The notes under the pieces were generated by a model that did not search any database, was not told the origin of the DNA, and saw only the letters and a list, made by a program, of their open reading frames with translations. Below, piece after piece: positions 45,473 to 57,909 of a DNA stretch of 64,000 bases; the stretch's first letter is position 1; each line of letters starts with the position of its first letter. Source of the stretch: Aurifilum marmelostoma (Eukaryota; Ascomycota; Sordariomycetes; Diaporthales; Cryphonectriaceae); assembly GCA_027559495.1 (NCBI GenBank), contig JAMXSV010000003.1, positions 3,348,001 through 3,412,000 on the forward strand, written 5' to 3'. The position numbers and the translations under genes were made by a program.

Positions 45473-46302
45473 GGTGGAGTACTTTTGATATCACCAGCAA
45501 GAGGTGTTGCGCTGCAAGGGGCAAGACAGTGTCTTTCTGGACCAGGAACGACGATGCTGCTTGGTTCACGTCGGAGTCCGTGTCCGGTCGTGCATTAGTG
45601 GGATGGTCGGTGGAATTCGTGCAGTCAGGAAACCCGAGTGGCTTTGTCTTACTCACACCCTGCCAGTGGCGCCAGTCCGGAACCAGCGTTGCTCTCGGGC
45701 TGACATGCTTTGACACACCCCCACGTGTTGTACCGTAGGATCTTGTTGATTTGGTAAGACCAGGGTCTGATATTGTCAGGCCTTTGTGAGCTTGATGCGG
45801 AGAAGGAAGCGGAGTTTTGACATGTGCATATAAGACAAGGATTAATATTATTGATTTTACTAGATACACAGTTGATGTACGGAGTAGAATGATGTCCCAT
45901 CAGAGTGTCTCCTCTGCTGCAAAAGGGCACAATTGTGGCCGAGTGAGACCAACAGGATGGAATAAATGGAGTGGATGTGGTTGGGAAGAGGCCCAAAAGT
46001 CCGTTTGGAAGGGGTAAACATATCTAGACAGCACAATTAACTCCTACAGCTCCTACATAATTATACTATGAGTGCCTAGTTGGGTCTTTGGGTTGGTCAG
46101 ATTTATCTCGTCAGTTCGAGAGCCGTCGACTCTCTCCTCTTTACTACGACTGATTGAGATATCTTCTGTCTTGATATTTTTTTTTAAAAAAAAAGAGAGA
46201 GAAGAAGAGGAAGAAAAAAAAAAAAAAAGAAGAAGATACAAACATAGGTCAGGACTGTGCTTGGAAGATTCCCCGTCAGGCTTTCAGTCGGAACGCACCA
46301 CA
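45473..46302. promoter_or_regulatory. Divergent promoter region, regulator 2 and acyltransferase
   Basis: Non-coding space with one exact AAGTCCG at 45997-46003 (separate entry) and a GGAGTCCGTGTCCGG element near 45574-45588 close to regulator 2. A purine-rich A/G stretch at 46183-46242 lies just upstream of the acyltransferase. Confidence 0.55.
45997..46003 (-). promoter_or_regulatory. Single AAGTCCG copy
   Basis: An exact heptamer 300 bases upstream of the acyltransferase ATG and 525 bases from the regulator 2 start. Confidence 0.45.
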
Positions 46303-47674
46303 ATGGGTTCCACAGCGGCCGGGTCTGATGGCCATGACGGTCCCTTCGCAGAGGCCGACGTCATGGGACAGTTCCCCGTCCTGAACTCCTTCAGCGTGCT
46401 GGCGTATGGCTTTGAGCTCGCCCCGGACGTGGACCGCGACGCCATCGCCTCTGCTCTCAAGAGCAGCTTTGACAAGGTAGTCGAGCAGATCCCCTTCCTC
46501 GGCTATCAGGTCGACACGAGCGAGTCGGGCAGGCGGACGGCCGTTCCCTGGCCCCAGGATGTCGCCAGGGAGGGGGTGCGCGTCAACATCTGCGACGACA
46601 GCATCCCCCCCCATGGAGAAGCTCCTCGAGGACAGGGCACCCGTCAGCAAGCTCGACGGCAAGGTGCTGTGCCCGTGGCCTGCGCTCCCGTTCCCACACG
46701 GCATCCAGGGCCCCGTCCCCATCGTCCACCTCCAGGCCAACTTTATACGCGGCGGCCTCATCCTCAACCTCAGCGCCCACCACACAATGATGGACGGCAC
46801 CGCCGACTTCCAGTTCCTCAAGCTGCTCGCGACCGTGCTCAACGGCGCCGGCATCCCAGCCGCCGACCTGGAGCAGGCCAACCGGCCCCGTGACCGCGTC
46901 GTGCCTCTGATCCCGGACGGTGAGCCCGTCAGGGACTACTCGCACCTGTACCCGCCACCAGGCTGGAAGTTCGCCATGCCCACGAGCTGGCCCAAGTGGT
47001 GCTACTTCCTGCTGCCCGAGGACTCTCTCACCTCCCTCGCCGACACCGTCCGCGCCGACGAGCCGCCCACCAGCGACCCCAAGGAGCGCCTCTCCAAGGA
47101 CGACATCCTCAGCGCCTTCTACTGGAAGCGCCTCGCCCACCTGCGCCTCGCCCGCGGCATGCCCGCCGACACCGAGACCAAGATCTCGCGCGCCATCAAC
47201 GCCCGCATCCCCCTCGGCATCCCCTCGTCCTACCTGGGCGCCCACGTCTCGTCCGCCATCGTGCGCCTGCCCGTGGGCCGCGTCGCCGACATGAGCGTCG
47301 CCCAGGTCGCCCGCCTCCTGCGCACGGAGCTGCTCGGGGCCGCCACGCCCTGGGCCATGCGCAGCTTCGCCACCACCATCGCGAGGGAGCCGCCCGAGGG
47401 CCGGGCCCGCATGCTGTACACGGGCACGCACAACGTGAACACCGATGTCGGATGCACCAATGTGTCGAGGGCGGTGGTGCCCAAGGGTCCGTGGGGGCCC
47501 CTGGGCCCGTGCCGCTTCTATCGTCGTCCGGATGCTGCTCCTATCCCGGGCAGCTTCAGGCTCCAGGAGGTCGAGGATGGGGCTCACCCTATTGCCTTGT
47601 GTCTGCTTGAGGAGGATCTGAAGGGTCTGAAGGAGGATGAGGAGTGGAGCCGGTACACGACGTGTGTTGGTTGA
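46303..47674 (+). CDS. BAHD/trichothecene-type acyltransferase with an apparent 1-base frameshift
   Basis: Intronless, about 456 residues if the frame is kept. The catalytic HxxxD is in NLSAHHTMMDGTADF (His160, Asp164). Other family features are FPVLNSFSVLAYGFEL at the start, DILSAFYWKRLAHLRLARG, and ISRAINARIPLGIPSSYLGAHVSS in the second half. Fungal members (TRI101/TRI3-like and the CazE/AzaD azaphilone enzymes) transfer an acyl group from CoA or a PKS to a hydroxyl. In azaphilone pathways this joins the second polyketide chain or an acetyl group to the core. The C run at 46605-46612 has eight bases where seven would keep the frame; both flanking frames are perfect. Given the HMG-CoA synthase and crotonase in the cluster, a branched acyl-CoA is another possible donor (inference). 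Confidence 0.82.
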
Positions 47675-49129
47675 CCTAAGGGTTGTTGACTGGGGGTTTC
47701 CAGGGGCATAATAATGATTGTCGGGGGAAATATATATTTGATCAAATATTCTATCAGGTCTACTATAAAAAGGTGATAATGTCAGACCTGAATCTTCTAT
47801 GCCGTCTAAAGAGCTTTTTTATGGAGAATTGCCTGAGCTGTACTCCTAATTCATCAGACGTCAAAACAAGATGCATGTACAGCACTGTTTTTATTTATTT
47901 CTTCTTGTAATTCCATTATGTTCTTGAGAACCAATTGAAGCCTGTCTCGGGCAATACAAAGACGCAGATCGAGTGCATCTGTCCCATCATAGCTCCGCCC
48001 TGCCTGAAAATATGATGCATTTGATATAATCACTCAACTATTAATATTTGTCACCATATTCCAATGAAGGATAGAGAAGCATCTTCCTGGATGAGACTCT
48101 CGAGGTTATTGTTTTATGTAATTTTACGCCTTTTTTGGCCCTTTTCTGTGTCTATAATCATGCATCTCCGAGTCGTATAGCGTAGAAAATAAAAAGATGA
48201 AAATCAGGAATAAACACTGGTTCAAACCACACTTGATTATTGTCAGAACCAATTATTCTCTATTCTTGAACTGTCTAACTAGATGGCAAAAGGTCATCTG
48301 AGCTAGTTCAAAGTATCCAGAGGAAGAAAAAAAGACTGCCGAACATTTGGGCAGTCCAAGTAGGAGCCCTCTGTGTAACCCCCCCCCCTTTTCGAACAGC
48401 TCGACGTACTACTACGACTCAAAATCCAAGTCGACTCAAATCAATACGATCTCTGATAGAATACAAAAAACCTAGCTTACAGAGATGACTCGTAGGAAGA
48501 ACAGAGGGAAGGCTGATGCCAAACGGACCTTCGGACTTGGTCATCGCAAAGTCCGCCACAACACTTCAAATCCAGACCCTTCGGAATGAGGGTGCGCAGA
48601 AAATAGGATCCTTCGATGCTCTGGGGACTCGGCTTACTTTATTCTATCCTCAGAAATATTGATTGGTCCAGAAGTCCAGCCAAGGTCCGCAAAACCTAGT
48701 CCTATCTCCATGTATCATGTCCGCCAGCCTCGCGGACGAGGCCAGCTTCAGGAGGCCAGTGGGACCAACGCGTCCGTTGCTGACATTGCTCGTTCCTCAA
48801 GCACAATTGAGTGCAGTTTCTGTTTGATAAGAGGGTGTTTCAGTTTCAAGCTGCCCTTCTTTCTGGCTCGTTCGTCCACATGCCGCCGCCACGAGAGGAC
48901 TTCCTGTGCTCATCTGTTCCCCGTATTCTCTTCTCCTCCTGAGCACATCCGTCTTTCAATGTGCTTCAGGATACTGAATACACACAGATAACCAGCCACA
49001 GGCTGCCTCCATTCAACATAGCGACACCAGCTGCTTCCATCCACATTGCCTTCCCACTCATCTGCCCTTCCAACTCCTCACCTACACCCCTTTCCACGTC
49101 ACACCTATCGTTCCAAACCTGAAGCCACA
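47675..49129. promoter_or_regulatory. Promoter region of the non-reducing PKS
   Basis: 1.45 kb without a supported gene, AT-rich in its first two thirds. It carries an inverted pair of the cluster heptamer at 48532-48555 (separate entry). The last 150 bases are CA/CT-rich, like a leader. An ATG at 49046 is in frame with the PKS and would add 28 unconserved residues. Confidence 0.55.
48532..48555. promoter_or_regulatory. Inverted repeat CGGACTT-N10-AAGTCCG
   Basis: The two arms are at 48532-48538 and 48549-48555. This palindromic CGG arrangement is what a dimeric Zn2Cys6 factor could bind. It lies about 580 bases upstream of the NR-PKS start. Confidence 0.62.
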
Positions 49130-50396
49130 ATGTCAAGCAGCACGGCACTACCCGAGCTGGAGCCGCTCAACGATGTCTCCTGCGAGTCGACCATCCTCGT
49201 CTTTGGGCCACACGTCGGCACCATCTTCACCAAGGAGCACGTAGAGAAGATGGTCCGGCCCCCTCGCCCAGGGCCAGCACAGGGAATGGATCCTCGAGGC
49301 GATCGCCGACTTGCCAACCTACTGGGACGCCCTGATCTCGAAGATCCCAGAAGTCGCCGAGGCACTGCCAGAAATCCCCAAGGGCCTCGCCGACCTCGAC
49401 GCGTGGTTCAGACACGGGGCGGCCGACATCAGCGCCACCCTGCCGCGCCCCGTGCTCGGGCCGGTGGTGGTGCTCACGCAGCTGACGCAGTACTGGCAGT
49501 ACCTCGAGCTGACGCACAAGGGCGGGCCCACCGAGGACGTCCTCGCCAGCCGGACCGCATCCTCCACCGAGAACTTTGTCTCGCTGGGGTTCTGCGCGGG
49601 CCTGATACCGACCCTCGCGGCGGCCAGCGCCCACAGCCGCCAAGAGTTCCAGCGGTACGCGGCCGTGGCGATGCGGGTGTCGATGCTCATCGGCGGGCTG
49701 ATCGACGCGCGCGAGGTGTGGGACAAGGCGCAGGGCAAGGGCGGGTCCGTGTCGCTGGCGACGGCGTGGACGGGGCCCAAGCAGGCCGAGGACGTGCGGC
49801 GCATCACCGAGGAGCTGTCGCCGGACGCCTACGTGGCCATCATCTACGACGAGGCGCGGGCGACGGTCAAGACGACGGAGCAGACGGCCCCGCTGCTGCA
49901 GAAGCGGCTCCGCGCGGCCGGGGTCATCGCCATCGAGATGGACATTGGCGGCCACGTCCACAGCCCCCACCCGGACATCCAGAAGACGACCGACGCGCTG
50001 GTCGAGCTGGCGGACTCGATGCCGGGCCTGCAGTATGCCGACCTGGACAGGCTCGCCCTGCCGACGTACGACAACCACGGCGAGGGGCGGCGCGTGCTGC
50101 AGGACTACCCGTGCGGCCTGACGGAGCTGGTGGTCCGTGGCATGTTCGTGCAGCAGTGTCAGTGGTACGGTACGTTTTCGGCTGTGGTCACGGAGAAGCC
50201 CAAGCCGTTTGTGGTCAATTTTGGGCCGGAGCGCTGTGTGCCTCAGACCTGGATGCGCAAGCTCGGGACCCGACAGGTGCACTTTGAGGACCTGCAGAAG
50301 AAGCTGCCGAGTGCTGTGTCGGCGAGGCGTACTGCTGCTGCCCCGAAGTCGACGTCGTCGCAGGTTCTGCCCACTGTGCTCAACAGCAACAAGTCT

Positions 50397-50446
<50 letters not shown>

Positions 50447-53400
50447 GCCTCAGACAGGATCATCAGCAACAGCACCAGCAAGATCCGCCGTCGACCGTCT
50501 GCTCGACAACGACAAAGACAGCATCGCCGTCATCGGCATGTCCGTCAAGACCGCCGGCGCCGACAACCTGGCCGAGTACGCCGACATGATCAAGACAGGC
50601 CAGTCGCAGCACGTCACCATCACCCGGGACCGCATGATGTTCGACATGCTGCACCGCGACGGGCCCGACAGCGACCCCAGGCGCGAGTGGTACGGCTGCT
50701 TCGTCCGCGACCCGGACGCCTTTGACCACAAGTTCTTCAAGCGCAGCCCGCGCGAGGCCGCCGCCATGGACCCGCAGGGCCGCCAGGCCCTCGAGGCAGC
50801 CTACCAGGCCGTCGAGCAGTCGGGGTATTTCCAGGAGCTGCTCCATGGCAGCGGGCTGGGGTCGAAGAAGGCTGGCGAGGACGACGAGACCAGGCATGTG
50901 GGTGTCTATCTGGGCTCGTGTGGTGTGGACTACGACACCAACGCCTGCGTCAACGAGCCCAGCGCCTTCACTGCGACTGGGGTGCTCAAGGGGTTTATTG
51001 CTGGTAGGATATCGCACTACTTTGGCTGGACTGGCCCGTCCATGACCTTTGACACGGCCTGCTCGTCTTCGGTGGTCGCCATCCACACGGCGTGTCGCAA
51101 CCTCTTGTCGGGGGAGTGTACGGCTGCTCTGGCTGGCGGATCCCAGGGCGTGAGTGTAAGTAATGACTGTCATGTGTTTATCCAAGTTCCTAAATACATC
51201 TCGCTCTGTCAGTATTTCTGCTAATATTGTCTTCAATCTTAAATCATACAGAACATTGCCTGGTTTCAGAACCTGGCTGCAGGAAGCTTTGTCAGTCCGA
51301 CCGGCCAGTGTAAGCCCTTTGGTAAGTTAATAAATAACTCACTCTTGTTTGAAACCCTGATGTCGGTTGATCATTATTATCTCCTCCTATGACTACTATC
51401 GGACATGATTCTGTCTGAGGAGCGTGTAATTCTGCCCTCTAACCCGACGAAAACAATACTTCCGCATTGGGAATATTACTAACTTCATGCACCAGACGAC
51501 AACGCCGACGGCTACTGCCGCGCAGAAGGCTACGGCTGGGTCTTTTTAAAGAAGCTCTCCGACGCGGTCCGAGACGGCAACCCCGTCCTGGCCGTGATCC
51601 CCAGCTCGGCCGTCCACCAGAACCAGAACTCGACCCCGCTGTTTGTGCCCAACGCCCCCTCGCTCTCGACGCTCTTTGGCGAGGTCCTGCGCAAGGCCGA
51701 GGTGGCGCCAGGTGATATCTCGCTGGTCGAGGCCCACGGCACAGGCACGCCGGTCGGGGACCCGGCCGAGTACGAGAGCATTCGGAGGGTCCTCGGGGGT
51801 GTCGTGTCTGGGCGGCAGAAGAAGCTGCCTATCGGGTCGGTCAAGGGCCACATAGGCCATACTGAGGGTGCGTCGGGTGTCCTTGCGCTCATCAAGGTCA
51901 TCATGATGATGCGGGGTGCCTTTGTCCCTCCCCAGGCGAGCTTCAACAAGATGAACCACCACATCGACGTGCGCCCGGACGACATGATGGAGGTCGTTAC
52001 AAGGCTGCGGTCCTGGGACGACGAGCACAAGATTGCCCTGCTTAACAACTACGGCGCCTGTGGGTCCAATGCGAGCCTGATTGTCGCGCAGCCGCCAAAG
52101 GCCTTAACCGTGAGCCACACGAGCCGCAGTGTCGACGAGAATTCTGCGTATCCCTTCTGGATTCCGGGCTTCGATGCTCGCGCAATCTCTGCGTACGCTG
52201 CCAAAGTGGCTCAGTACTGCCGTTCGCTCCCCAGCTTGGACGATCCCAACACGCTGGCCGACCTCTCGTTCGCCGTGAACCGGCAGTCCAACCGTGGCCT
52301 GGCACAGGGCCTCATCTTCAGCTCCCGGTCCATGTCCGAGCTCGAGGGGAGACTGGAGCAGGCAGCGTCGGCTGTGGACAACAAGGACGCCGCTGTACGG
52401 GTTGGGATCACACCCGTCAAGCCCGAGAGACCCGTGGTGCTCTGCTTCGGCGGCCAGGTCTCACTGTTCGTCGGCCTGGACCGCAAGCTGTACGACCGCG
52501 TGGCCCTCCTCCGCCACCACCTCGATGCCTGCGACGCCGTCGTTACCGGGTCCTGCGGCCTGGGGAGCATCTACCCGGACATCTTCTCGCAGCAGCCTGT
52601 CCGGGACACGGTCAAGCTGCAGACCATGCTCTTTGCCGTGCAGTACGCGTGTGCCAGGGCGTGGATGGACTGCGGCCTCGAGACCAAGGTTGCCGCCGTC
52701 GTGGGCCACAGCTTTGGCGAGATCACGGCCCTGTGCGCGGCTGGTGCTCTGAGCCTGGAGGATGCGGTCAAGCTTGTTGCTGCGAGGGCCAGGCTGGTGC
52801 GTGACGCGTGGGGTGCTGACCCGGGCGCCATGATGGCCGTGGAAGCGGATGAGGTCTTGGTAAAGGAGCTCCTGGAGGAGGCCAACCGTGCCCCTGGATC
52901 AGATGGCTCTGCTTGTATCGCGTGCTATAATGGTCCCCGCAGCTTCACGCTGGCCGGTTCGACGGCTGCTGTGGACGCCGTCCAGAAGACTCTTGTTGGC
53001 TCTGCGGGCAAGTTCTCCACAGCCGGCATCAAGAGCAAGCGCCTCAACGTCACCAACGCCTTCCACTCGCCTCTCGTCGAGAAGCTAGTCGACGACCTGG
53101 GCCGGGTTGGAAAGAGCCTCACCTTCCACAAGCCAGTCATCCCCGTGGAGCGCGCCACGGAGCAGGGCAGCAGCCCAGAGGACACGCTGGACTGGACCTT
53201 TGTCCCCAGGCACATGCGCCAGCCCGTCTTCTTCAGCCACGCCGTGCAGAGGATATCCAGGCGACATCCCCAGGCCGTGTTCCTCGAGGCCGGCTCCAAC
53301 TCGACCATCACCGTCATGGCGGCCAAGGCACTCGCCCAGAGCAGCGCCGCCACTCCGGACCACCACTTCCAGGCCGTCTCCATCACCAACACCAACGGCG

Positions 53401-56400
53401 CTGGCCTCAACGCGCTCACAGATGCCACCGTCGCCCTCTGGAAACAGGGCCTGCGGCTGTCGTTCTGGGCCCACCACCAGCAGCAGACGCTCGAGTACGC
53501 GCCCTTGCTGCTGCCGCCGTATCAGTTCGACAAGTCGCCGGCCTCGCGTCACTGGCTGCCTGTGCCGTCACCTCTCGAAGCCGTCGAGGCTCTGATAGAG
53601 CAGAGGGGTGGGGTCTCAGGGCACGGGGGCCAGGCTGAGGGCCCAGAGGCCAAACCGGTGACCCTGTGGGACTTTGTTGGATACCAAGACAAGAACAAGA
53701 AGAAGGCCCTGTTCCGCATCAACACGGAGTCGGAAAAGTTCCAGGGCTTCTTCACGGGCCATCTGATTGCACAGACGGCGCCCATCTGCCCCGGCACGCT
53801 CGAGTGTGATATTGCCATCGAGACACTGTTCAGCCTCGACCCGGCATGGAAGGAGGAGGGCATGCTGCCTGTGATGAGAGACTGTGAGTAAATAATGATC
53901 AACATGAAGAGGAATATATGCTTTTTCCTATTCAAGAGCGCACTGACAATTCTCGGCTCTGCCTATAGTGGTCAACGAAGCACCCATATGTGCTGATCCG
54001 TCCCGCGTCTTCTACGTCGAGCTGTCGGCCCTGGACAAGAAGCACCTCCAGTGGGGGGTGCACATCTTCAGCATCGAGAAGAACGCCTCGCCAGAGGACT
54101 CATCAGCACCCCGGAGGACACACGCCGAGGCCCGTCTGGACATGCGATCCCCCAGCGACACGGCCTACATCCAGGAGTACGCGCACTTTGAGCGCCTCGC
54201 CAGCCACGCGCGGTGCCAGGAGATCCTCAACCTCGGCCTCGACGAGGACGGCGTGGAGAGCCTGCAGGGCCGCCAGGTGTACCGCGCATTCTCTCCCGTC
54301 GTCGACTACGGCGACCTCTACCGCGGCGTGCGCTACGTCGTGGGCCGTGGTGGCGAGTGTGCAGGGCGCGTGCAGCTCGACAGGCGTCATAGGCGGGGAG
54401 GGGCCGACTCGTGGCTCGACACGCCCCTGAGTGACTCCTTCAGCCAGGTCGGCGGCCTGTGGGTTAATGTCATGACGGACTGTCCCCCCGAGGACATGTA
54501 TATTGCCACCGGATGCCAGTTCTCGATGCGGTCGCCCAAGCACAGGGTGGCAGATCGTGTGGAGACGGACGTGTGGCATGTGTACGCGCGACACCTGCGC
54601 CAGAACGACGTGGCGTACACTACCGATGTGTTTGTGTTTGATGCGGCCTCGGGCTTGCTCGTCGAGGTCATGCTAGGCGTGGGATACCAGCGCGTGGCAA
54701 GGGCGTCCATGAGCAAGATGCTGGCTCGCATGACCAAGGACGAGTCGGTGTTGCGCACCGTCAAGGCCTCGCCTGTCTCTGCCCCTGCAGTAGCTGGTGC
54801 AGGTGTGGCAGAAGATGCTCCCCTGCCCAAGTCGAAGCCGAGCAAGAAGGACAACCCTCCAAAGACCAAGAAGAAGGACAAGAAGGCCTCGTCACCTCCC
54901 GCCTCGGGCAGACGGGACATCACAGACGAGGTGCGCAACCTCGTGGCGGAGCTGTCGGGCATCGACGCCGACGAGATGGACCTCGACGCCGAGATGGCCG
55001 ACTTTGGCATCGACTCGCTCATGGGCATGGAGCTGGGGCGCGAGGTCGAGAGGACCTTCAAGTGCACGCTGGACCAGGCCGAACAGATGGAGGCCACCAC
55101 CCTGCGTATGTTTGTCCGCTGTGTCGAGCACGCGCTGTTTGGTGCCGATGCGGATCTGCCTCTGCCTCCTGCAGATGCCGACGATGAGGATTCCTCTTCT
55201 GATGACGATGATGATGATGATGATGATGACGACGATGGCGAGTCCACAGAGGGTTCTTCTCTGGTCGTTGTGGATCGGGATCAGGTCTCTTCGGCTACTG
55301 ACACGGGGTCTGATTCCGAGCTGGTCATGCCTCGCCAAAAGAAGGAGACTGCAAAGGCGAAGGCTTCGGAACCAACAAAGCCCACCACCAAGGCGTCCAC
55401 AGCAGCCCCCAGCAGCCTGGTGCTCTCCCCCGGGGACATCCTCGCGTCCTTTGGCGAGGTCAAGATGACCACCGACGCCCTCATGCGCGACTGGAAGCTC
55501 GACAACATCGAGAACGCCATCCTGGTCGGCAACGGCCGCCTGTGCACAGCCCTCGTCGTCGAGGCCCTGGACGAGCTCGGCTCCCCCCTCCGCACCGCCG
55601 CCGCCGGCCAGCCCCTCGACCGCGTGCCCTTCCTGCCACAGCACAGCCGCCTGATGGAGGCCGTGTACCAGTTCCTGGAGCGCGACGCCCGCCTCGTCGA
55701 CATCGACCCGGCCACCGGGCACCTGACGCGCACCCACGTGCCCGTCGCCTCCAAGCCCAGCCACGTCGTCCTGCAGGAGCTGCTGGCCCAGCACCCCGAG
55801 TTCGCCGTGCCCAGCCGCCTGTGCTTCTACGCCTGCAAGCAGCTGGCCGGCGTGCTGAGCGGCAAGACGGACGGGATCCGCGTGCTCTTTGGCAGCGCCG
55901 AGGGCAGGGAGGTCACCGCCGCCATGTACTGCGAGTACACGGTCAACTGCTTCAACTACGCGCAGATGCGCGAGGTCATCAGGAAGGTGTCGGAGCGGGC
56001 GGCCGTACAGACAAAGGGGGAGACGCTCAAGATCCTCGAGATGGGCGCCGGCACGGGGGGCACCACGATGGTCCTGCTGCCCTTCCTGAAGGAGCTGGGG
56101 ATCCCGGTCGAGTACACGTTTACCGACCTCTCTCCTTCGATGGTGGCCAGTGCCCGGCGGCGCTGGGGCAGTGAGTACCCCTTCATGCGCTTCCTCACCC
56201 ACGACATCGAGAAGCCACCTGCAGAGGAGCTCAGGGGTGCCCATATCGTGCTGGCCAGCAACGCCGTCCATGCCACGCACAACCTCGTCACCTCCCTGTC
56301 CAATATCCACCAGGCTCTGCGGCCCGACGGGTTCGTCATGCTCCTGGAGATGACAGAGATCGTGCCCTTTATCGACTTCGTCTTTGGTCTGCTTGAGGGT

Positions 56401-57909
56401 TGGTGGCTGTTTGATGACGGCCGCAAGCACGCCGTGGTCAAGGCTGACCACTGGGAACGGGAGTTCCATGCTGCTGGCTTTGGCCACGTCGACTGGACCG
56501 ATGGTCACCTTCCGGAAAATGCCTATCAAAAGGTCATCATGGCCTTGGCCTCTGGTGACCAGGGACAGCGGCTGCCGATCCCACCTCCAGCCCCCGAGCA
56601 ACAAGCTGCCGCCGTCCTGGACAAGGGCGATGTGGCTGCGCGCACGGCCGAGGCTGAGAGGCTGGTGGCCAAGTACTCGAGCGGCTGGGCCACGCCGCGA
56701 CTACAGGCCCTCAACGCACAGCGCCAGGAGAAGGCCCAGGCCCAGGCCGGCGGCAGAGCGCTCGACCACGCCGCGGTCGTCCTGGTAACAGGCGCGACGG
56801 GCAGCCTGGGCTCGCACATCGTGCAGAAGCTGGCCGAGAACCCGTCCGTGTTCCAGGTCGTGTGCGTCAACCGCCCCAGCAGAAGCAGCGCCGGCATGGC
56901 CCCCGAGAGGCGGCAGAACGAGGCCTTCCAGGCCAGGGGCATCACCCTGACCCCGGGGGCGCGGGCCAAGCTGCGCGTCATCGAGACGGACACGACCAGG
57001 CCGCAGCTCGGCCTCCCGCCCCGCGAGTACGCCTGGCTCGTGCAGAGCGCCACCCACATCGTGCACAACGCCTGGCCCATGAGCGGGACGCGGCCCGTCG
57101 GCGCCTTCGAGCCGCAGTTCCAGGCCGTGCGGAACCTGCTGGACCTGGCGCGCGAGGTCGCCACGACGCGCCCGGGCGCCGCCGCCGCCCGGCTGGGGTT
57201 CCAGTTCGTCTCGTCCATCGGCGTGGTCGGGTTCTGCGGCGAGGCCCGCGTGCTCGAGCGCCGCGTGGCCCTGTCGGCGGTCCTGCCGAGCGGCTACGGC
57301 GAGGGCAAGTGGGTGTGCGAGCGCCTGCTCGACGAGACGCTGCACAGGTACCCGGCCCTGTTCCGCCCCATGGCCGTGCGCCCGGGCCAGATCGCCGGCT
57401 CGTCCAGGAGCGGGTACTGGAACCCCGTCGAGCACTTTGCCTTCCTGGTCAAGTCGTCGCAGGCGCTGCGCGTGTGGCCTGACCTCGACGGTGTCCTGCA
57501 GTGGGTGCCTGTCGACCACTGCGGCGCCGTCGCGGCCGAGCTCGTCTTGAACCCGGAGGCTAATCACCCCGTGTACCACATCGATAATCCCGTCGGGCAG
57601 CCGTGGAAGCACATGACGCCCGTCCTCTCTCGAGCTCTCGACATCCCCGCCGGCAATATCATTCCCTTCCAGAGCTGGATCAGGCGCGTGCGCACCTCGC
57701 CGCTGTCTGAAGCCGAGAACCCCGCAGCGCGCCCTGGGATGGCCGAGTTCTTGGGCGGCCACTTTGAGCGCATGTCGTGTGGGGGCTTGATCCTGGATGT
57801 CGAGAGGGCCAAGGAGCACAGCAAGACTATGGCGGCAGAGGGTCCGGTCAGTCCTGAACTGGCTGTGAGGTATGTGGATGCTTGGAGGGCCATGGGCTTT
57901 TTGAATTAG
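49130..57909 (+). CDS. Non-reducing polyketide synthase, SAT-KS-AT-PT-ACP-CMeT-R
   Basis: Exons are 49130..51155, 51252..51321, 51496..53883 and 53969..57909, about 2807 residues once an apparent extra C in the run 49259-49263 is discounted. SAT (20-370) has the GFCAG nucleophile (Cys near 155) and HSPH. A 15-16-residue polyglutamine tract follows near 423. KS (about 458-890) has DTACSSS (Cys near 644), EAHGTGTPVGD and GHIGHTEGASG. AT (about 1010-1365) has GHSFGE. PT (about 1440-1760) has GHLIAQTAPICPG (His) and PLSDSFSQ (Asp). There is one ACP with GIDSLM (Ser near 1844). An acidic poly-Asp linker precedes CMeT (about 1990-2360, LEMGAGTGGTT). The terminal NAD(P)-dependent reductase (about 2430-2807) has VTGATGSLG. 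This order releases a C-methylated aromatic aldehyde, the usual first intermediate of azaphilones (CazM/AzaA type). All catalytic residues are intact. Confidence 0.93.
50400..50446. repeat. (CAG)n coding for polyglutamine
   Basis: An in-frame CAG repeat encoding 15-16 glutamines in the linker between the SAT and KS domains of the NR-PKS. Confidence 0.9.
55198..55240. repeat. (GAT/GAC)n coding for poly-aspartate
   Basis: An in-frame GAT-rich repeat encoding an Asp-rich linker between the ACP and CMeT domains of the NR-PKS. Confidence 0.88.

Noticed and set aside
46583..47587. 334-codon minus-strand frame over the acyltransferase
   Set aside because: Antisense shadow; the plus strand carries the HxxxD acyltransferase.
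54892..56604. Large open reading frame on the minus strand (570 codons) across the NR-PKS
   Set aside because: It is antisense to the ACP-CMeT region in very GC-rich DNA, has no domain pattern and no splice logic; it is a shadow frame.
56701..57819. 372-codon minus-strand frame over the PKS reductase domain
   Set aside because: Shadow of the R domain; no motifs.
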